This document shows, piece after piece, positions 8,142 through 17,221 of a DNA stretch of 64,000 nt. How positions within the stretch are numbered: the first letter of the stretch is position 1; every line of letters begins with the position of its first letter. The notes under the pieces were generated by a model. The model had not been told where the DNA came from and searched no databases. It worked only from the letters and a program-made list of their open reading frames with translations. This stretch comes from Labrys sp. WJW (GTDB lineage: Bacteria > Pseudomonadota > Alphaproteobacteria > Rhizobiales > Labraceae): the NCBI RefSeq assembly GCF_001676615.1, contig NZ_LYXZ01000001.1, positions 248,001 through 312,000 of the forward strand, in the 5' to 3' direction. The position numbers and the translations under genes are program-made.

Positions 8142-10229
8142 TCAGTCATTTCCCACGTATGAAACCCGTTCCTGGGCCACGCGCGCCTGCTGTTCTGCGG
8201 GCAGCGTCGAAAAGGCCAGGTCGACGAGCGCCCGTCCATAGGGCAGATCCCAGGAAAACCAGGGACCAGACGGCATCACCACGGGCGACAGCCCCGTGGA
8301 CGAGGCAATATAGCCGGGCATGGCCCGAAACCCGGATGGTATTGCCGCCACACTGGTCTCCTTGCCGTCGGAAAGGTCATACACCGTCGATGATGTTCCG
8401 GCGCTCGCGAGCACGAAGCGCCCCGTCGGATCGAAGGAGACGTCCATCACCATGCCCTTGGCGGACAAGACCTTCTTCTTGGAACGGACATCCCAGACCA
8501 TGAAGTCGGCCTGTCCGCTGAAGCCATTGTCGGGCATGATCGTGAGAGCGACGTAGCGCCCCGCGGGGTCATAACCGAAATGTGTCACCGACTTCGCGGA
8601 AACATGATCGATCAGCGTCAACCGCTGCTCTTTCAGATCATAGGTCGCTATCACCGGCCGTTCGGGCTGCTGGCTGGACGACAGCAGCAGAAGCAACTTG
8701 TCTTCGCCTATATACTTCACCGCAGGAGACTGGGTGACGTCTGCAACGGGTGCGAACGCAGCGCCGTCGAAGGCTTCGACGACATTGCCCGTGCGGGCGT
8801 CGAGGATCTGCAGGATCTTCTTGTCGGTGGCGGTCACATAGAATAAGTGCCCATCGGGACTGAAGCCGACATCGAAGACCCATTTGCGCTGACCGAGCAG
8901 GCCGCCGGCAGCCTCGTGCGCAACCACGGTCTCGAACCGCTTGACGCCCGTCGCCACGTCCCATCCTACCACCGTTCCGTTGCCGTAGCTCAGCAGAAGG
9001 GTGCCGTCGGGACTGAACCTGGCGCCATGGGCCTCGTTTGCGGGATATTGCTGCACCGGACGCAGAAGAACCTGGCGTGACTGGGACCAGAGCTCCAGGC
9101 TCGAGGCACCGTTCTCGAGCAGGCGAAACACCGCGACCTGATCGCCGTGGATATCGCCAAGGGGCAAGCCGTTCACAGGCAGTTTCGACATGCTGGCATG
9201 CATGGCGGAGAAGACGGCGAGATAGGCATCCGGAAATGCTCTTAGCGTCGCCTCGCTGGGCTCGGCCGGCAATCCCTTCAAGGCGGCAACCAGCGCGGCC
9301 TGCCGGCCCTCATGCGTCCAGAGGAGCTTCAGTGACAGGTTCGCCCAGTTTTGCGACACCGCCTGGGCCTCGGCCAAAGTCTGCTCGCCGTCGAGCTTGA
9401 GCTCGCGGGTGAGCGAGGACTTCATCCAAGGAGTCTGGGCCCATGTCGTCTGCTCGCCGACGGCGTTCGTCACCTCGCTCATCACGCGCTGTATCGAATA
9501 GCCGGGCGAGAGAACCTTGCGAATGAAGGCATCCGTAAACGGGCTGAGGTCGCCGTCGCCATCCACGGCGACCGAGTTGGGCGAGGTCGAATAGGCCACC
9601 ATCAGGCCGCGCGCCTGCGGCGCTGCGGGCTTCGGGACGGGCGCCTTGCTTGCCACGACCTGAATGCCGCGGCCCGTGGATACCGATAGGCCCTCCCGCC
9701 CCCTGGGCGCCAGCGGATTGTTCCGGCAGGCGTCGAGGAACACGAGTGTCGCGGCGGCCCGACGCTGGATCTCGTCGACGATCGGCTGCACGGGCACGAA
9801 GCCCGTCTTGAGGTTTCCCGCCCGCGCATTCAGAGCGACGAGATAATTCTCGTCATCGACCTGGATGCCATGGCCCGAATAATAGAACAGGCCGATGGCG
9901 GCCTGCGACATCCGGGCACTGGCGCGCGCCAGGCAGGCCTGCAATTGCCGGTCCGAAGCATCCGTGACGAGGAGAACATCGAAGCCAAGCCTGCTCAATG
10001 TCCTGGCGACCGCAGCGGCGTCGTTGGCGGGGTTGGCGAGCGCCGGCAGGCCATGCCGATAGGCCGTATTGCCCACGACCAGCGCCACGCGCTTGTCGCC
10101 GCTGTCGCGACCCGCCGGAATCTCACGGCAGACGCCCGCCTCGGACGCAGCCGCATTGGCTCTCTCGATGATACCTAATTGCAGCGGGATCCATACAAGC
10201 AGGCAGAGGCGGATGAGCAGGTTGGGCAT
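8142..10229 (-). CDS. Secreted caspase-like (peptidase C14) protein with WD40-type C-terminal region
   Basis: A 695-residue protein with a signal peptide (MPNLLIRLCLLVWIPLQLGI). Residues ~45-260 form a caspase p20-type domain: RVALVVGNTAYRHGLPAL opens it, the catalytic dyad is H120 (FYYSGHGIQ) and C168 (FLDACRNNP), and YSTSPNSVAVDGDGDLSPFT matches the family's later motif. From ~residue 340 on, repeats such as ARFSPDGTLLLSYG, VGFSPDGHLFYVT, FGYDPAGRYVALT and VSFDPTGRFVLAS indicate a WD40-like beta-propeller. Bacterial metacaspase-like proteins cleave after basic residues or act in stress or cell-death signalling, but the role here is unknown. The ATG at 10229 is chosen because it gives the signal peptide; a frame upstream to 10316 is open. 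Confidence 0.87.
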   Translation of the reverse strand: MPNLLIRLCLLVWIPLQLGIIERANAAASEAGVCREIPAGRDSGDKRVALVVGNTAYRHGLPALANPANDAAAVARTLSRLGFDVLLVTDASDRQLQACLARASARMSQAAIGLFYYSGHGIQVDDENYLVALNARAGNLKTGFVPVQPIVDEIQRRAAATLVFLDACRNNPLAPRGREGLSVSTGRGIQVVASKAPVPKPAAPQARGLMVAYSTSPNSVAVDGDGDLSPFTDAFIRKVLSPGYSIQRVMSEVTNAVGEQTTWAQTPWMKSSLTRELKLDGEQTLAEAQAVSQNWANLSLKLLWTHEGRQAALVAALKGLPAEPSEATLRAFPDAYLAVFSAMHASMSKLPVNGLPLGDIHGDQVAVFRLLENGASSLELWSQSRQVLLRPVQQYPANEAHGARFSPDGTLLLSYGNGTVVGWDVATGVKRFETVVAHEAAGGLLGQRKWVFDVGFSPDGHLFYVTATDKKILQILDARTGNVVEAFDGAAFAPVADVTQSPAVKYIGEDKLLLLLSSSQQPERPVIATYDLKEQRLTLIDHVSAKSVTHFGYDPAGRYVALTIMPDNGFSGQADFMVWDVRSKKKVLSAKGMVMDVSFDPTGRFVLASAGTSSTVYDLSDGKETSVAAIPSGFRAMPGYIASSTGLSPVVMPSGPWFSWDLPYGRALVDLAFSTLPAEQQARVAQERVSYVGND

Positions 10230-10375
10230 TTTCTGCAGTCGATCGATGGCGTGAGGCCCCCACCGTTCTATAGCCGGAATTGAACCGCTTCTTCCAGCCG
10301 CCCCTTCTCGAACCACCGATCAACGCCGCGATCAAGCTTCGATCTTGTGAACCGGCCCACTTCATCGCCTCGACC

Positions 10376-10389
10376 TTGATCTACATCAA
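10376..10389. promoter_or_regulatory. FixK/FNR-type anaerobox before the cbb3 operon
   Basis: TTGAT-CTAC-ATCAA is a perfect match to the CRP/FNR-family consensus TTGAT-N4-ATCAA used by FixK, FnrL and AadR in alphaproteobacteria. It lies 91 bases upstream of ccoN, a usual activating position, so low oxygen probably induces the oxidase through a FixK-type regulator encoded elsewhere. Confidence 0.85.
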
Positions 10390-10479
10390 GGGAGGACAGC
10401 CAGCGATCTGCCAATCGTCAATCCTCGAGCCAGACCCGTCGGTCCGGCAACGGAGTGGAAGGCCGATGGAGCCGATGGC

Positions 10480-12153
10480 ATGATCTCCCGCCTCACCTTG
10501 AGTGAACGCCAGCTTTCCCTGGCGATTGTAGTCCTGCTTGGCGTCTTCGGCCTGGCGATGGCGATCGGCGGCCGCGGCGAGCCGCTGGGGGTCCACGGCT
10601 TCATCGTGCTGGTCGCGGCCCTGGGCTTCATCTTCGCATTGATCGGGCATTACTTCGATCCCGAGCCGCCGGCTTCGCAGCTGGAGGAATATTATGACGA
10701 TCCCACTCGGGTCGGCATCGTCCTGACCATGATCTGGGCCGTCATCGGCATGTTCGTCGGGGTGTGGGTGGCCGCCCTCCTGGCCTGGCCGGACCTGACC
10801 TTCGATGCCGCCTGGGCGAGCTTCGGCCGGCTTCGCCCCGTCCATACCAGCGGGGTCATCTTCGGCTTCGGCGGCAATGCTCTGATCGCGACCTCCTTCC
10901 ACGTCCTGCAGCGTACCTCGCGCGCCCGGTTGCCGGACCAGGTCAGCCCCTGGTTCGTGCTGCTCGGCTACAATCTGTTCTGCATCGTCGCCGCCAGCGG
11001 CTACCTGATGGGCGTGACCCAATCGAAGGAATATGCCGAGCCGGAATGGTATGCCGATCTCTGGCTGGTCGTCGTGTGGGTCGTCTACTTCTCGATCTTC
11101 ATCCGCACGCTGGCACGCCGCAAGGAGCCGCATATCTACGTCGCCAACTGGTACTACATGGCCTTCATCCTGGTCGTGGCGGTGCTGCATATCGTCAACA
11201 ACCTCGCCGTGCCGCTTTCCCTCGGCTCGACCAAGAGCTACTCGCTGTTTTCGGGCGTGCAGGATGCCATGACGCAATGGTGGTACGGCCACAATGCGGT
11301 GGCCTTCTTCCTGACCTCCGGCTTCCTGGGCATGATGTATTATTACCTGCCCAAGCGCGCCGGCCGGCCGATCTTCTCCTACCGGCTTTCGATCATCAGC
11401 TTCTGGGGCATCACCTTCCTCTATATGTGGGCGGGCTCGCACCACCTGCATTACACCGCCCTTCCCCACTGGGTGCAGACCCTCGGCATGACCTTTTCGG
11501 TCATGCTGCTGGTCCCCTCCTGGGCGTCCGCCGGCAATGCGCTCGCCACGCTGAACGGGGCCTGGCACAAGGTCCGCGACGACGCCACTCTGCGCTTCAT
11601 GATGGTCGCCGCCGTCTTCTACGGCCTGTCGACCTTCGAAGGCTCGTTCATGGCGATCCGTCCCGTCAACGCGCTATCGCACTATACGGACTGGACCATC
11701 GGCCATGTGCATGCCGGGGCGCTGGGCTGGGTGGCGATGATCACCTTCGGCTCGATCTACGCGCTGGTACCCTGGATGTGGAAGCGCGAGGCCATGTGGT
11801 CGCCCAAGCTCATCGAGCTGCATTTCTGGCTCGCTCTCTCCGGCACCATCATCTACGTCTTCGCCATGTGGAATTCGGGCATCATCCAGGGCCTGATGTG
11901 GCGCACCTACAATGACAGCGGCACGCTGCAATATTCCTTCATCGAAAGCCTGGTCGCGATGCATCCCTACTACATCGCACGCACCATTGGCGGCCTGTTC
12001 TTCCTGGCCGGTGCAGTGGTGGGCTCCCTCAATGTCTGGATGACCATTCGCACAAGCCAGGCCGAAGCCGGGCGCAGCGGCGAACAGGACGTGCCGGCCC
12101 AAGACGTGCCAGTCCAAGACGTGCCGAGCCTTGCCTCGATGCCGGCGGAGTAA
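10480..12153 (+). CDS. ccoN: Cytochrome cbb3 oxidase subunit I
   Basis: A 557-residue heme-copper oxidase catalytic subunit with about 12-14 membrane helices. Histidine ligands are visible in order: RPVHTSGVIFGFGGNA (low-spin heme b), QWWYGHNAVAFFLT (CuB), WAGSHHLHYTALPHW (CuB pair) and TDWTIGHVHAGALGWVAM (the hemes). These belong to the C-family oxidases, which reduce oxygen with very high affinity. The C-terminus ends in a small repeat, QDVPAQDVPVQDVP, that other CcoN proteins need not have. The ATG at 10480 is preceded by GGAG eight bases away. It heads the operon ccoN-O-Q-P and is preceded by a FixK box. Confidence 0.96.
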   Translation: MISRLTLSERQLSLAIVVLLGVFGLAMAIGGRGEPLGVHGFIVLVAALGFIFALIGHYFDPEPPASQLEEYYDDPTRVGIVLTMIWAVIGMFVGVWVAALLAWPDLTFDAAWASFGRLRPVHTSGVIFGFGGNALIATSFHVLQRTSRARLPDQVSPWFVLLGYNLFCIVAASGYLMGVTQSKEYAEPEWYADLWLVVVWVVYFSIFIRTLARRKEPHIYVANWYYMAFILVVAVLHIVNNLAVPLSLGSTKSYSLFSGVQDAMTQWWYGHNAVAFFLTSGFLGMMYYYLPKRAGRPIFSYRLSIISFWGITFLYMWAGSHHLHYTALPHWVQTLGMTFSVMLLVPSWASAGNALATLNGAWHKVRDDATLRFMMVAAVFYGLSTFEGSFMAIRPVNALSHYTDWTIGHVHAGALGWVAMITFGSIYALVPWMWKREAMWSPKLIELHFWLALSGTIIYVFAMWNSGIIQGLMWRTYNDSGTLQYSFIESLVAMHPYYIARTIGGLFFLAGAVVGSLNVWMTIRTSQAEAGRSGEQDVPAQDVPVQDVPSLASMPAE

Positions 12154-12157
12154 CGAC

Positions 12158-12913
12158 ATGCCTGAAATTCACCGCAAGCTCGAGCGCAACTCCATCGCCT
12201 TCCTGGCTGCCATCCTCGTCGTCTCGTCGATCGGCGGCTTCATCGAGATCGCTCCCCTCTTCACCATCGATCAGACGGTCGAGAAGGCGCCGGACATGCG
12301 CCTCTACACACCGCTGGAACTGGCAGGGCGCGATATCTACATCCGCGAAGGCTGCTATGCCTGCCATTCCCAGATGATCCGCACCTTGCGCGACGAAGTC
12401 GAGCGCTACGGCCCCTACTCGCTTGCGGTGGAGTCGAAATACGACCACCCGATGCTGTGGGGATCCAAGCGCACCGGCCCCGATATCGCGCGTCTCGGCG
12501 GCAAATATTCGGATGCCTGGCACGTGGCCCATCTCATCAACCCTCGGGCCGTGGTGCCGGAGTCGGTCATGCCTAGATATGGCTGGCTGGCAACCAACGC
12601 CCTGAAGATCGACGGCCTGTCGCTCAATCTCGCCGCCCAGCGCAAGGTCGGCGTTCCCTATACAGACGCCATGGTCAAGAACGCGACGGCGGACGCCTAT
12701 GGCCAGGCTGCTCCCGATGCCGACGCCTCCACCGGCGTGAAGGAGCGCTATGGCGAGGCCACCAATGTCCGGGATTTCGACGGCAATCCGGGCGAGCTGA
12801 CCGAAATGGATGCGCTGGTCGCCTATCTGCAGATCCTCGGCCGGCAAACCGACATTCCCTACAAGCCGACGGCTGGCGCGAAGCAGCCGGCGCCGACCGT
12901 CGCGGAGAAGTGA
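12158..12913 (+). CDS. ccoO: Cytochrome cbb3 oxidase subunit II (mono-heme cytochrome c)
   Basis: A 251-residue membrane-anchored cytochrome c. An N-terminal anchor (IAFLAAILVVSSIGGFIEIAPL) is followed by YTPLELAGRDIYIREGCYACHSQM, giving the single CxxCH heme site at residues 66-70, and the conserved PRYGWL region as the likely axial methionine site (SVMPRYGW). The C-terminus holds MDALVAYLQILGR as in other CcoO proteins. It passes electrons from CcoP to the CcoN core. The ATG at 12158 is four bases after ccoN, with GGCGGAG upstream. Confidence 0.96.
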   Translation: MPEIHRKLERNSIAFLAAILVVSSIGGFIEIAPLFTIDQTVEKAPDMRLYTPLELAGRDIYIREGCYACHSQMIRTLRDEVERYGPYSLAVESKYDHPMLWGSKRTGPDIARLGGKYSDAWHVAHLINPRAVVPESVMPRYGWLATNALKIDGLSLNLAAQRKVGVPYTDAMVKNATADAYGQAAPDADASTGVKERYGEATNVRDFDGNPGELTEMDALVAYLQILGRQTDIPYKPTAGAKQPAPTVAEK

Positions 12914-12914
12914 G

Positions 12915-13085
12915 ATGGATTTCGATCACCAGAGCGTCGTCGCCTTTTCCAAAAGCTGGGGCCTTTTCTACCTCGTCGGGCTTTCCATCGCGGTGACGAT
13001 CTACGCCCTGTGGCCGGGCAAGAAGGCGGAATTCGACAGGGCCGCAAGCAGCATCCTCGATACGACCGATCGGCCGGGACGGTGA
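12915..13085 (+). CDS. ccoQ: Cytochrome cbb3 oxidase small subunit
   Basis: A 56-residue protein with one membrane helix (WGLFYLVGLSIAVTIYALWP) followed by the family's short KKAEFDRAA tail. CcoQ stabilises the assembled oxidase and holds CcoP in place. The ATG follows the ccoO stop by one base, and the gene ends three bases before ccoP. Confidence 0.92.
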   Translation: MDFDHQSVVAFSKSWGLFYLVGLSIAVTIYALWPGKKAEFDRAASSILDTTDRPGR

Positions 13086-13088
13086 GCC

Positions 13089-13958
13089 ATGCAGGAAGGC
13101 AAACGCGATAGCGTCACCGGTCGCATGACGACCGGCCATGAATGGAACGGCATCGAGGAACTCGACACCCCGGTGCCAAAGGTGGTGCTCGTCTTTCTGG
13201 CCCTCGGTTTTGCATTTTCGCTGATCTGCTGGCTGCTCTACCCGGCCTTTCCGCTGGTCACGACCTATACCAAGGGACTGCTCGGAATCGACCAGCAGCA
13301 ATTGGTGACCGACCAGGTCAAGCAGGCAGCCGTCGAGCGCAGCAGTTGGGAGGCGGAGATCGCCTCCAAGGACTTCACCGCAATCGAGGCCGATCCCGCG
13401 CTGATGCAAAAGGTCAGGGAAACCGGCCAGACCCTCTTTCGCGACAATTGCGCGGCCTGCCACGGCGCCAAGGCGACCGGCGGTCCCGGCTTCCCCAATC
13501 TGACATCGAAGAGCTGGCTGTGGGGCGGCTCGCCCGAAACCATTGCCGAGACCATTCGCATCGGCATCAATTCGAGCCATCCCGATACAAGGGTTTCCCA
13601 GATGCTGGCCTTCGGCCGCCAGCACGTACTCGATGCGGCAAAGATCGAGGATGTCGTCGCCTATGTGCAGTCGCTTTCCGGCAAGCAGGGCAACGCCGCG
13701 CAAATCAAGGCGGGACAAGAGGTGTTCGCCGCCAATTGCGTCGCGTGCCACGGCGCCAACGCGAAAGGCAAGACGGATGTGGGGGCTCCGGATCTGACCG
13801 ATCGCTTCTGGATCTATGGCGGTGACAGCCAGGCCCTCTACGCCACGATCTATGCCGGCCGGCAGGGATACATGCCGCAGTGGCAAGGGCGCCTGTCGGA
13901 GACCAATCGCAAGATCCTGGCGCTCTATGTCTCCACGCTCGAGGCGGCCAAGCCATGA
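13089..13958 (+). CDS. ccoP: Cytochrome cbb3 oxidase subunit III (di-heme cytochrome c)
   Basis: A 289-residue protein with the conserved N-terminus HEWNGIEELDTPVPKVV, one membrane helix (VLVFLALGFAFSLICWLLYPAF) and two CxxCH heme sites, CAACH at 121-125 and CVACH at 217-221, each followed by the usual LTSKSWLWGGSPE and LTDRFWIYGGDS segments. It takes electrons from the bc1 complex or soluble cytochrome c and hands them to CcoO. The start is ATG 13089, three bases after ccoQ, and its stop overlaps the next small gene (ATGA). Confidence 0.96.
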   Translation: MQEGKRDSVTGRMTTGHEWNGIEELDTPVPKVVLVFLALGFAFSLICWLLYPAFPLVTTYTKGLLGIDQQQLVTDQVKQAAVERSSWEAEIASKDFTAIEADPALMQKVRETGQTLFRDNCAACHGAKATGGPGFPNLTSKSWLWGGSPETIAETIRIGINSSHPDTRVSQMLAFGRQHVLDAAKIEDVVAYVQSLSGKQGNAAQIKAGQEVFAANCVACHGANAKGKTDVGAPDLTDRFWIYGGDSQALYATIYAGRQGYMPQWQGRLSETNRKILALYVSTLEAAKP

Positions 13959-14176
13959 CCGGGCGATCGACCGGCTCGCAGCCCCGCGCTGGTGTCCGCC
14001 CCTGGCGCCTGGCGGCGATCATGCTGAGCGCGCTGATCGTCGCGGTATTCGTCGGTGCCAATGCGCATCTGATCTACGTGGCTTTCGCCTCGCGGCCGGA
14101 TTGCGTCGCCCATGACAAGGCAACGGGCGATGCACGCAATGCGGGTTCGTTCGGCGCCGCCCAATCCTCATGCTGA
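13955..14176 (+). CDS. Small cbb3-operon membrane protein
   Basis: A 73-residue protein: a short basic leader, one membrane segment (LAAIMLSALIVAVFVGANAHLIYVAF) and a short periplasmic tail with two cysteines, ASRPDCVAHDK and AAQSSC. It overlaps the ccoP stop by four bases, so it is translationally coupled to the oxidase. It occupies the place where ccoG and ccoH would stand in a ccoGHIS operon, but does not resemble FixH. Two cysteines outside the membrane could bind a metal or be redox-active; that is inference. Confidence 0.75.
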   Translation: MTGRSTGSQPRAGVRPWRLAAIMLSALIVAVFVGANAHLIYVAFASRPDCVAHDKATGDARNAGSFGAAQSSC

Positions 14177-14186
14177 GGGGGATTCC

Positions 14187-14975
14187 ATGATACGTTCCAA
14201 CGGCCACCTCGAAACCATCCTGCCCTCGGCTGCGGAAAGGCGCCGGCGGCATCTGCCGGCATCCGCGGCGTTCGGCTGGCTCGCCGCCGGCTGGCGCGAC
14301 CTCACCCATCGGCCCGGTCCCAGCCTGGCCTATGGCCTTGTCGTCTTCGCTGTTTCGATCGCCATCGTGTGGGCACTCGGCGCACTCGGGCTCGACTACA
14401 TCCTCTTCCCGGCATTGGCCGGCTTCATGGTGCTCGGCCCGCTGCTGGCCATCGGTCTCTATGAGAAGAGCCGTGCCATCGAAACCGGCAACCCGTTCAC
14501 GCTCTCCAGCATGATGTTCGTCAAGGCCCGATCCGGCGGCCAGGTGCTCTATACCGGGGCGATCCTGTGCCTGCTCATGCTGGTCTGGATGCGGGCGGCC
14601 GTCATCATCTACGCCCTGTTCTTCGGCTACCGCCCTTTCCCGGGTCTCGACCATGTCGCCGAAATGCTGTTCACCACGCCCATCGGCTGGGCCATGCTGC
14701 TGACGGGCACTGCCGTCGGCGGCCTCTTCGCCGCCTTCGCTTTCGCCATCAGCACCTTCTCCATTCCCATGCTGCTCGACAAGCCCGTCGATGCCTTCAC
14801 GGCCATGGGCACCTCGATCTCCATGGTGTTCCGCAACCTGCCGGTCATGCTGATGTGGGGTGCCATCGTTCTGGTTCTCTTTCTCGCCAGCCTCGCGACG
14901 GGAATGCTCGGGCTGATAGTGATCTTCCCATTGCTCGGCCATGCGACCTGGCACAGCTACCGGGCCATCGAATGA
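14187..14975 (+). CDS. DUF2189 family integral membrane protein
   Basis: A 262-residue protein with about six membrane helices: AFGWLAAGWRDLTHRPGPSL precedes the first, LAYGLVVFAVSIAIVWAL, and the conserved ALAGFMVLGPLLAIGLYEKSR and TLSSMMFVK region follows; later segments include ILCLLMLVWMRAAVIIYAL and AMLLTGTAVGGLFAAFAFAIS. These features match DUF2189, a family of unknown function often seen with respiratory genes. The ATG at 14187 has GAGGGGGA in front, and the stop overlaps ccoI (ATGA). Its place between the oxidase and its copper pump suggests a role in oxidase assembly or copper supply, which is inferred. Confidence 0.85.
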   Translation: MIRSNGHLETILPSAAERRRRHLPASAAFGWLAAGWRDLTHRPGPSLAYGLVVFAVSIAIVWALGALGLDYILFPALAGFMVLGPLLAIGLYEKSRAIETGNPFTLSSMMFVKARSGGQVLYTGAILCLLMLVWMRAAVIIYALFFGYRPFPGLDHVAEMLFTTPIGWAMLLTGTAVGGLFAAFAFAISTFSIPMLLDKPVDAFTAMGTSISMVFRNLPVMLMWGAIVLVLFLASLATGMLGLIVIFPLLGHATWHSYRAIE

Positions 14976-17221
14976 GCTGCTGTGCACATGGCGTCGAGCT
15001 CACCGCCGCCATCGGGCGGGCGAGTTCCCAGGACGAGATCACGCTGGCCAGCCGTGATCTGGGCAACGGATCCCGGCAAACCAGCCTGTCCGTTCCCGGC
15101 ATGCATTGCGGCGCCTGCATCCAGAGTGTCGAGGACGCGCTTTCGCGGCTTCCCCAAGTCGAACGCGCCCGCGCCAACCTGACCACCCGCCGCGTCGCCG
15201 TCACCTGGCGCGGCACGGCGCCGCCCGACATGATCGCAGCCCTCGCGGCTGTAGGCTACAAGGCGCATCTCGACGAGGCCGAGGAACGGAACTTCGATCC
15301 GGAAATGGCCTATCTGATCCGCGCCCTGGCCGTCTCGGGCTTTGCGGCCATGAACATCATGATGCTGTCGGTCTCGATCTGGTCCGGGGCCGAGGCGGAA
15401 ACCCGGCAGGCCTTCCACTGGATATCGGCAGCCTTGGCCTTGCCGACCCTGCTCTATTCCGGCGGCGTCTTCTACCGCTCGGCCTGGGCCGCATTGAGGC
15501 ATGGCCGCACCAATATGGACGTGCCGATCAGCATCGGCATCACGCTGGCCTTCGGGCTCAGCCTCTACGACACGCTGCACCACGGCCACCAGGCCTATTT
15601 CGATGCCGCGACCAGCCTGATCTTCTTCCTGCTGATCGGCCGCACCCTGGACCATGCCATGCGCCAGCGCGCGCGGGGCGTGATAGGTTCCTTGCTGCGG
15701 CTCTCTCCGCGCGGCGCGACCGTCGAGCGTTCCGACGGAAGCCGCGACTACCTGCCCATCGGCGAGATCGAGCCGGGCATGACGATCATCCTCGCTGTCG
15801 GCGACCGCGTACCGGTGGACGGGCGGATCGTGTCCGGAACCTCCAGCCTGGATTGTGCCCTGGCGACAGGAGAAAGCATGCCGGTAGCGGTGGCGGTCGG
15901 CTCCTTCGTCCAGGCCGGCGCGCTCAATCTGGGTGCTCCCGTCAGGTTCATCGCCACGGCCCATGCACGAGACTCCTTTCTCGCGGAGATGACACGCCTG
16001 ATGGAGGCCGCCGAAGACGGGCGGGCGCGTTACCGCAGGATCGCCGACCGGGCGGCCCGCCTCTACTCGCCGGTGGTGCATCTGGCCGCCTTCCTGACCT
16101 TCCTGGGCTGGATGGCCGTAAGCGGGGACTGGCACAACGCGACCAGCATCGCCATTGCCGTGCTGATCATCACCTGCCCCTGCGCACTCGGCCTCGCCGT
16201 TCCCATCGTCCAGGTTGTCGCCGCGCGCCGCCTGTTCGACGCCGGCATCATGATGAAGGACGGATCGGCCATCGAACGCCTCGCCGAGATCGAGGCCGTC
16301 TGCTTCGACAAGACCGGGACGTTGACCATCGGAACGCCTCGCATCGATCTTCGCGGCGTATCTCCCGGAGCCCTGGAGATCGCGGGCGCGCTGGCCCGGC
16401 ATTCGAACCATCCGGTGTCGCAGGCCATCGCCATCGCGGCCTCGGACACCGCGGGACGGCGAGCCGATCTCTCCGAAGTGAGCGAGGAGGCCGGGCTCGG
16501 CCTCGAAGCCATTCTCGACGGCCAACGCTATAGATTGGGCCGGGCCAGCTGGGCTCTCGATGCGCAGAGTGCGCCGGATGGCACCATTCTCTCATGCAAT
16601 GGCAAGGAGATTGCCCGCTTCGAGATCGCGGAGGCCTTGCGCCCGGGAGCTGTCGAGACGGTGAAGCGCCTGCACCAGGCGGGCCTGTCCGTCGAGATCC
16701 TGTCCGGGGACAGATCGAGTGCCGTCGCCGGCATCGCCAAGGCCCTGGACATCGAGGATTTCGAAGCCGGCCTGATGCCGGGTGACAAGGTGGCCCGTCT
16801 CTCCCAGGCAAAGGCCGAGGGGCGCCGTACCCTGATGGTCGGGGATGGTCTCAACGATGCCCCTGCCCTGTCGGCCGCTCATGTCTCGATGGCCCCGGCT
16901 ACCGCGGCGGACATCGGACGCAGCGCAGCCGATTTCGTCTTTCTCTACGACAGCCTCGCCGCCATTCCCGCGGCCCTCGACATCGCGCACAAGGCCGGCC
17001 GCCTGGTCCGGCAGAATTTCGCGATCGCCATCGGCTACAATGCGCTCGCCATCCCTGTCGCGATGGCCGGCTATGTCACGCCTTTGCTGGCCGCGCTCGC
17101 CATGTCCGTTTCGTCGGTCGTCGTCGTTGCCAACGCGCTTCGTCTTCGCCCTTCCAGCCGAACGGTCGAAGAGGTGACCTCGGCGCGCGCCGAACGCCTG
17201 CGCATGGTGACGGCAAAATGA
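14972..17221 (+). CDS. ccoI: Copper-exporting-type P1B ATPase for cbb3 oxidase assembly (FixI/CcoI)
   Basis: A 749-residue P1B-type ATPase. The N-terminus has extra cysteines (MSCCAHG), then a metal-binding domain, SVPGMHCGACIQSVEDAL (residues ~41-58). Later come the membrane metal site CPC at 402-404 (ITCPCALGLAVP), the phosphorylation site DKTGT at D446, the nucleotide-domain SNHPVSQA and the hinge GDGLNDAPAL at ~624. CcoI/FixI moves copper into the periplasm for the CuB site of CcoN. The ATG overlaps the DUF2189 stop; the stop overlaps ccoS. Its context assigns it to cbb3 assembly more than to copper resistance. Confidence 0.93.
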   Translation: MSCCAHGVELTAAIGRASSQDEITLASRDLGNGSRQTSLSVPGMHCGACIQSVEDALSRLPQVERARANLTTRRVAVTWRGTAPPDMIAALAAVGYKAHLDEAEERNFDPEMAYLIRALAVSGFAAMNIMMLSVSIWSGAEAETRQAFHWISAALALPTLLYSGGVFYRSAWAALRHGRTNMDVPISIGITLAFGLSLYDTLHHGHQAYFDAATSLIFFLLIGRTLDHAMRQRARGVIGSLLRLSPRGATVERSDGSRDYLPIGEIEPGMTIILAVGDRVPVDGRIVSGTSSLDCALATGESMPVAVAVGSFVQAGALNLGAPVRFIATAHARDSFLAEMTRLMEAAEDGRARYRRIADRAARLYSPVVHLAAFLTFLGWMAVSGDWHNATSIAIAVLIITCPCALGLAVPIVQVVAARRLFDAGIMMKDGSAIERLAEIEAVCFDKTGTLTIGTPRIDLRGVSPGALEIAGALARHSNHPVSQAIAIAASDTAGRRADLSEVSEEAGLGLEAILDGQRYRLGRASWALDAQSAPDGTILSCNGKEIARFEIAEALRPGAVETVKRLHQAGLSVEILSGDRSSAVAGIAKALDIEDFEAGLMPGDKVARLSQAKAEGRRTLMVGDGLNDAPALSAAHVSMAPATAADIGRSAADFVFLYDSLAAIPAALDIAHKAGRLVRQNFAIAIGYNALAIPVAMAGYVTPLLAALAMSVSSVVVVANALRLRPSSRTVEEVTSARAERLRMVTAK

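Noticed and set aside
14567-14971. Upstream extension of the ccoI frame to 14567
   Set aside because: The ATG at 14972 overlaps the DUF2189 stop and opens the usual MSCCAHG...GMHCGAC N-terminus; the extension would be inside DUF2189 in another frame and is Arg/His-rich.
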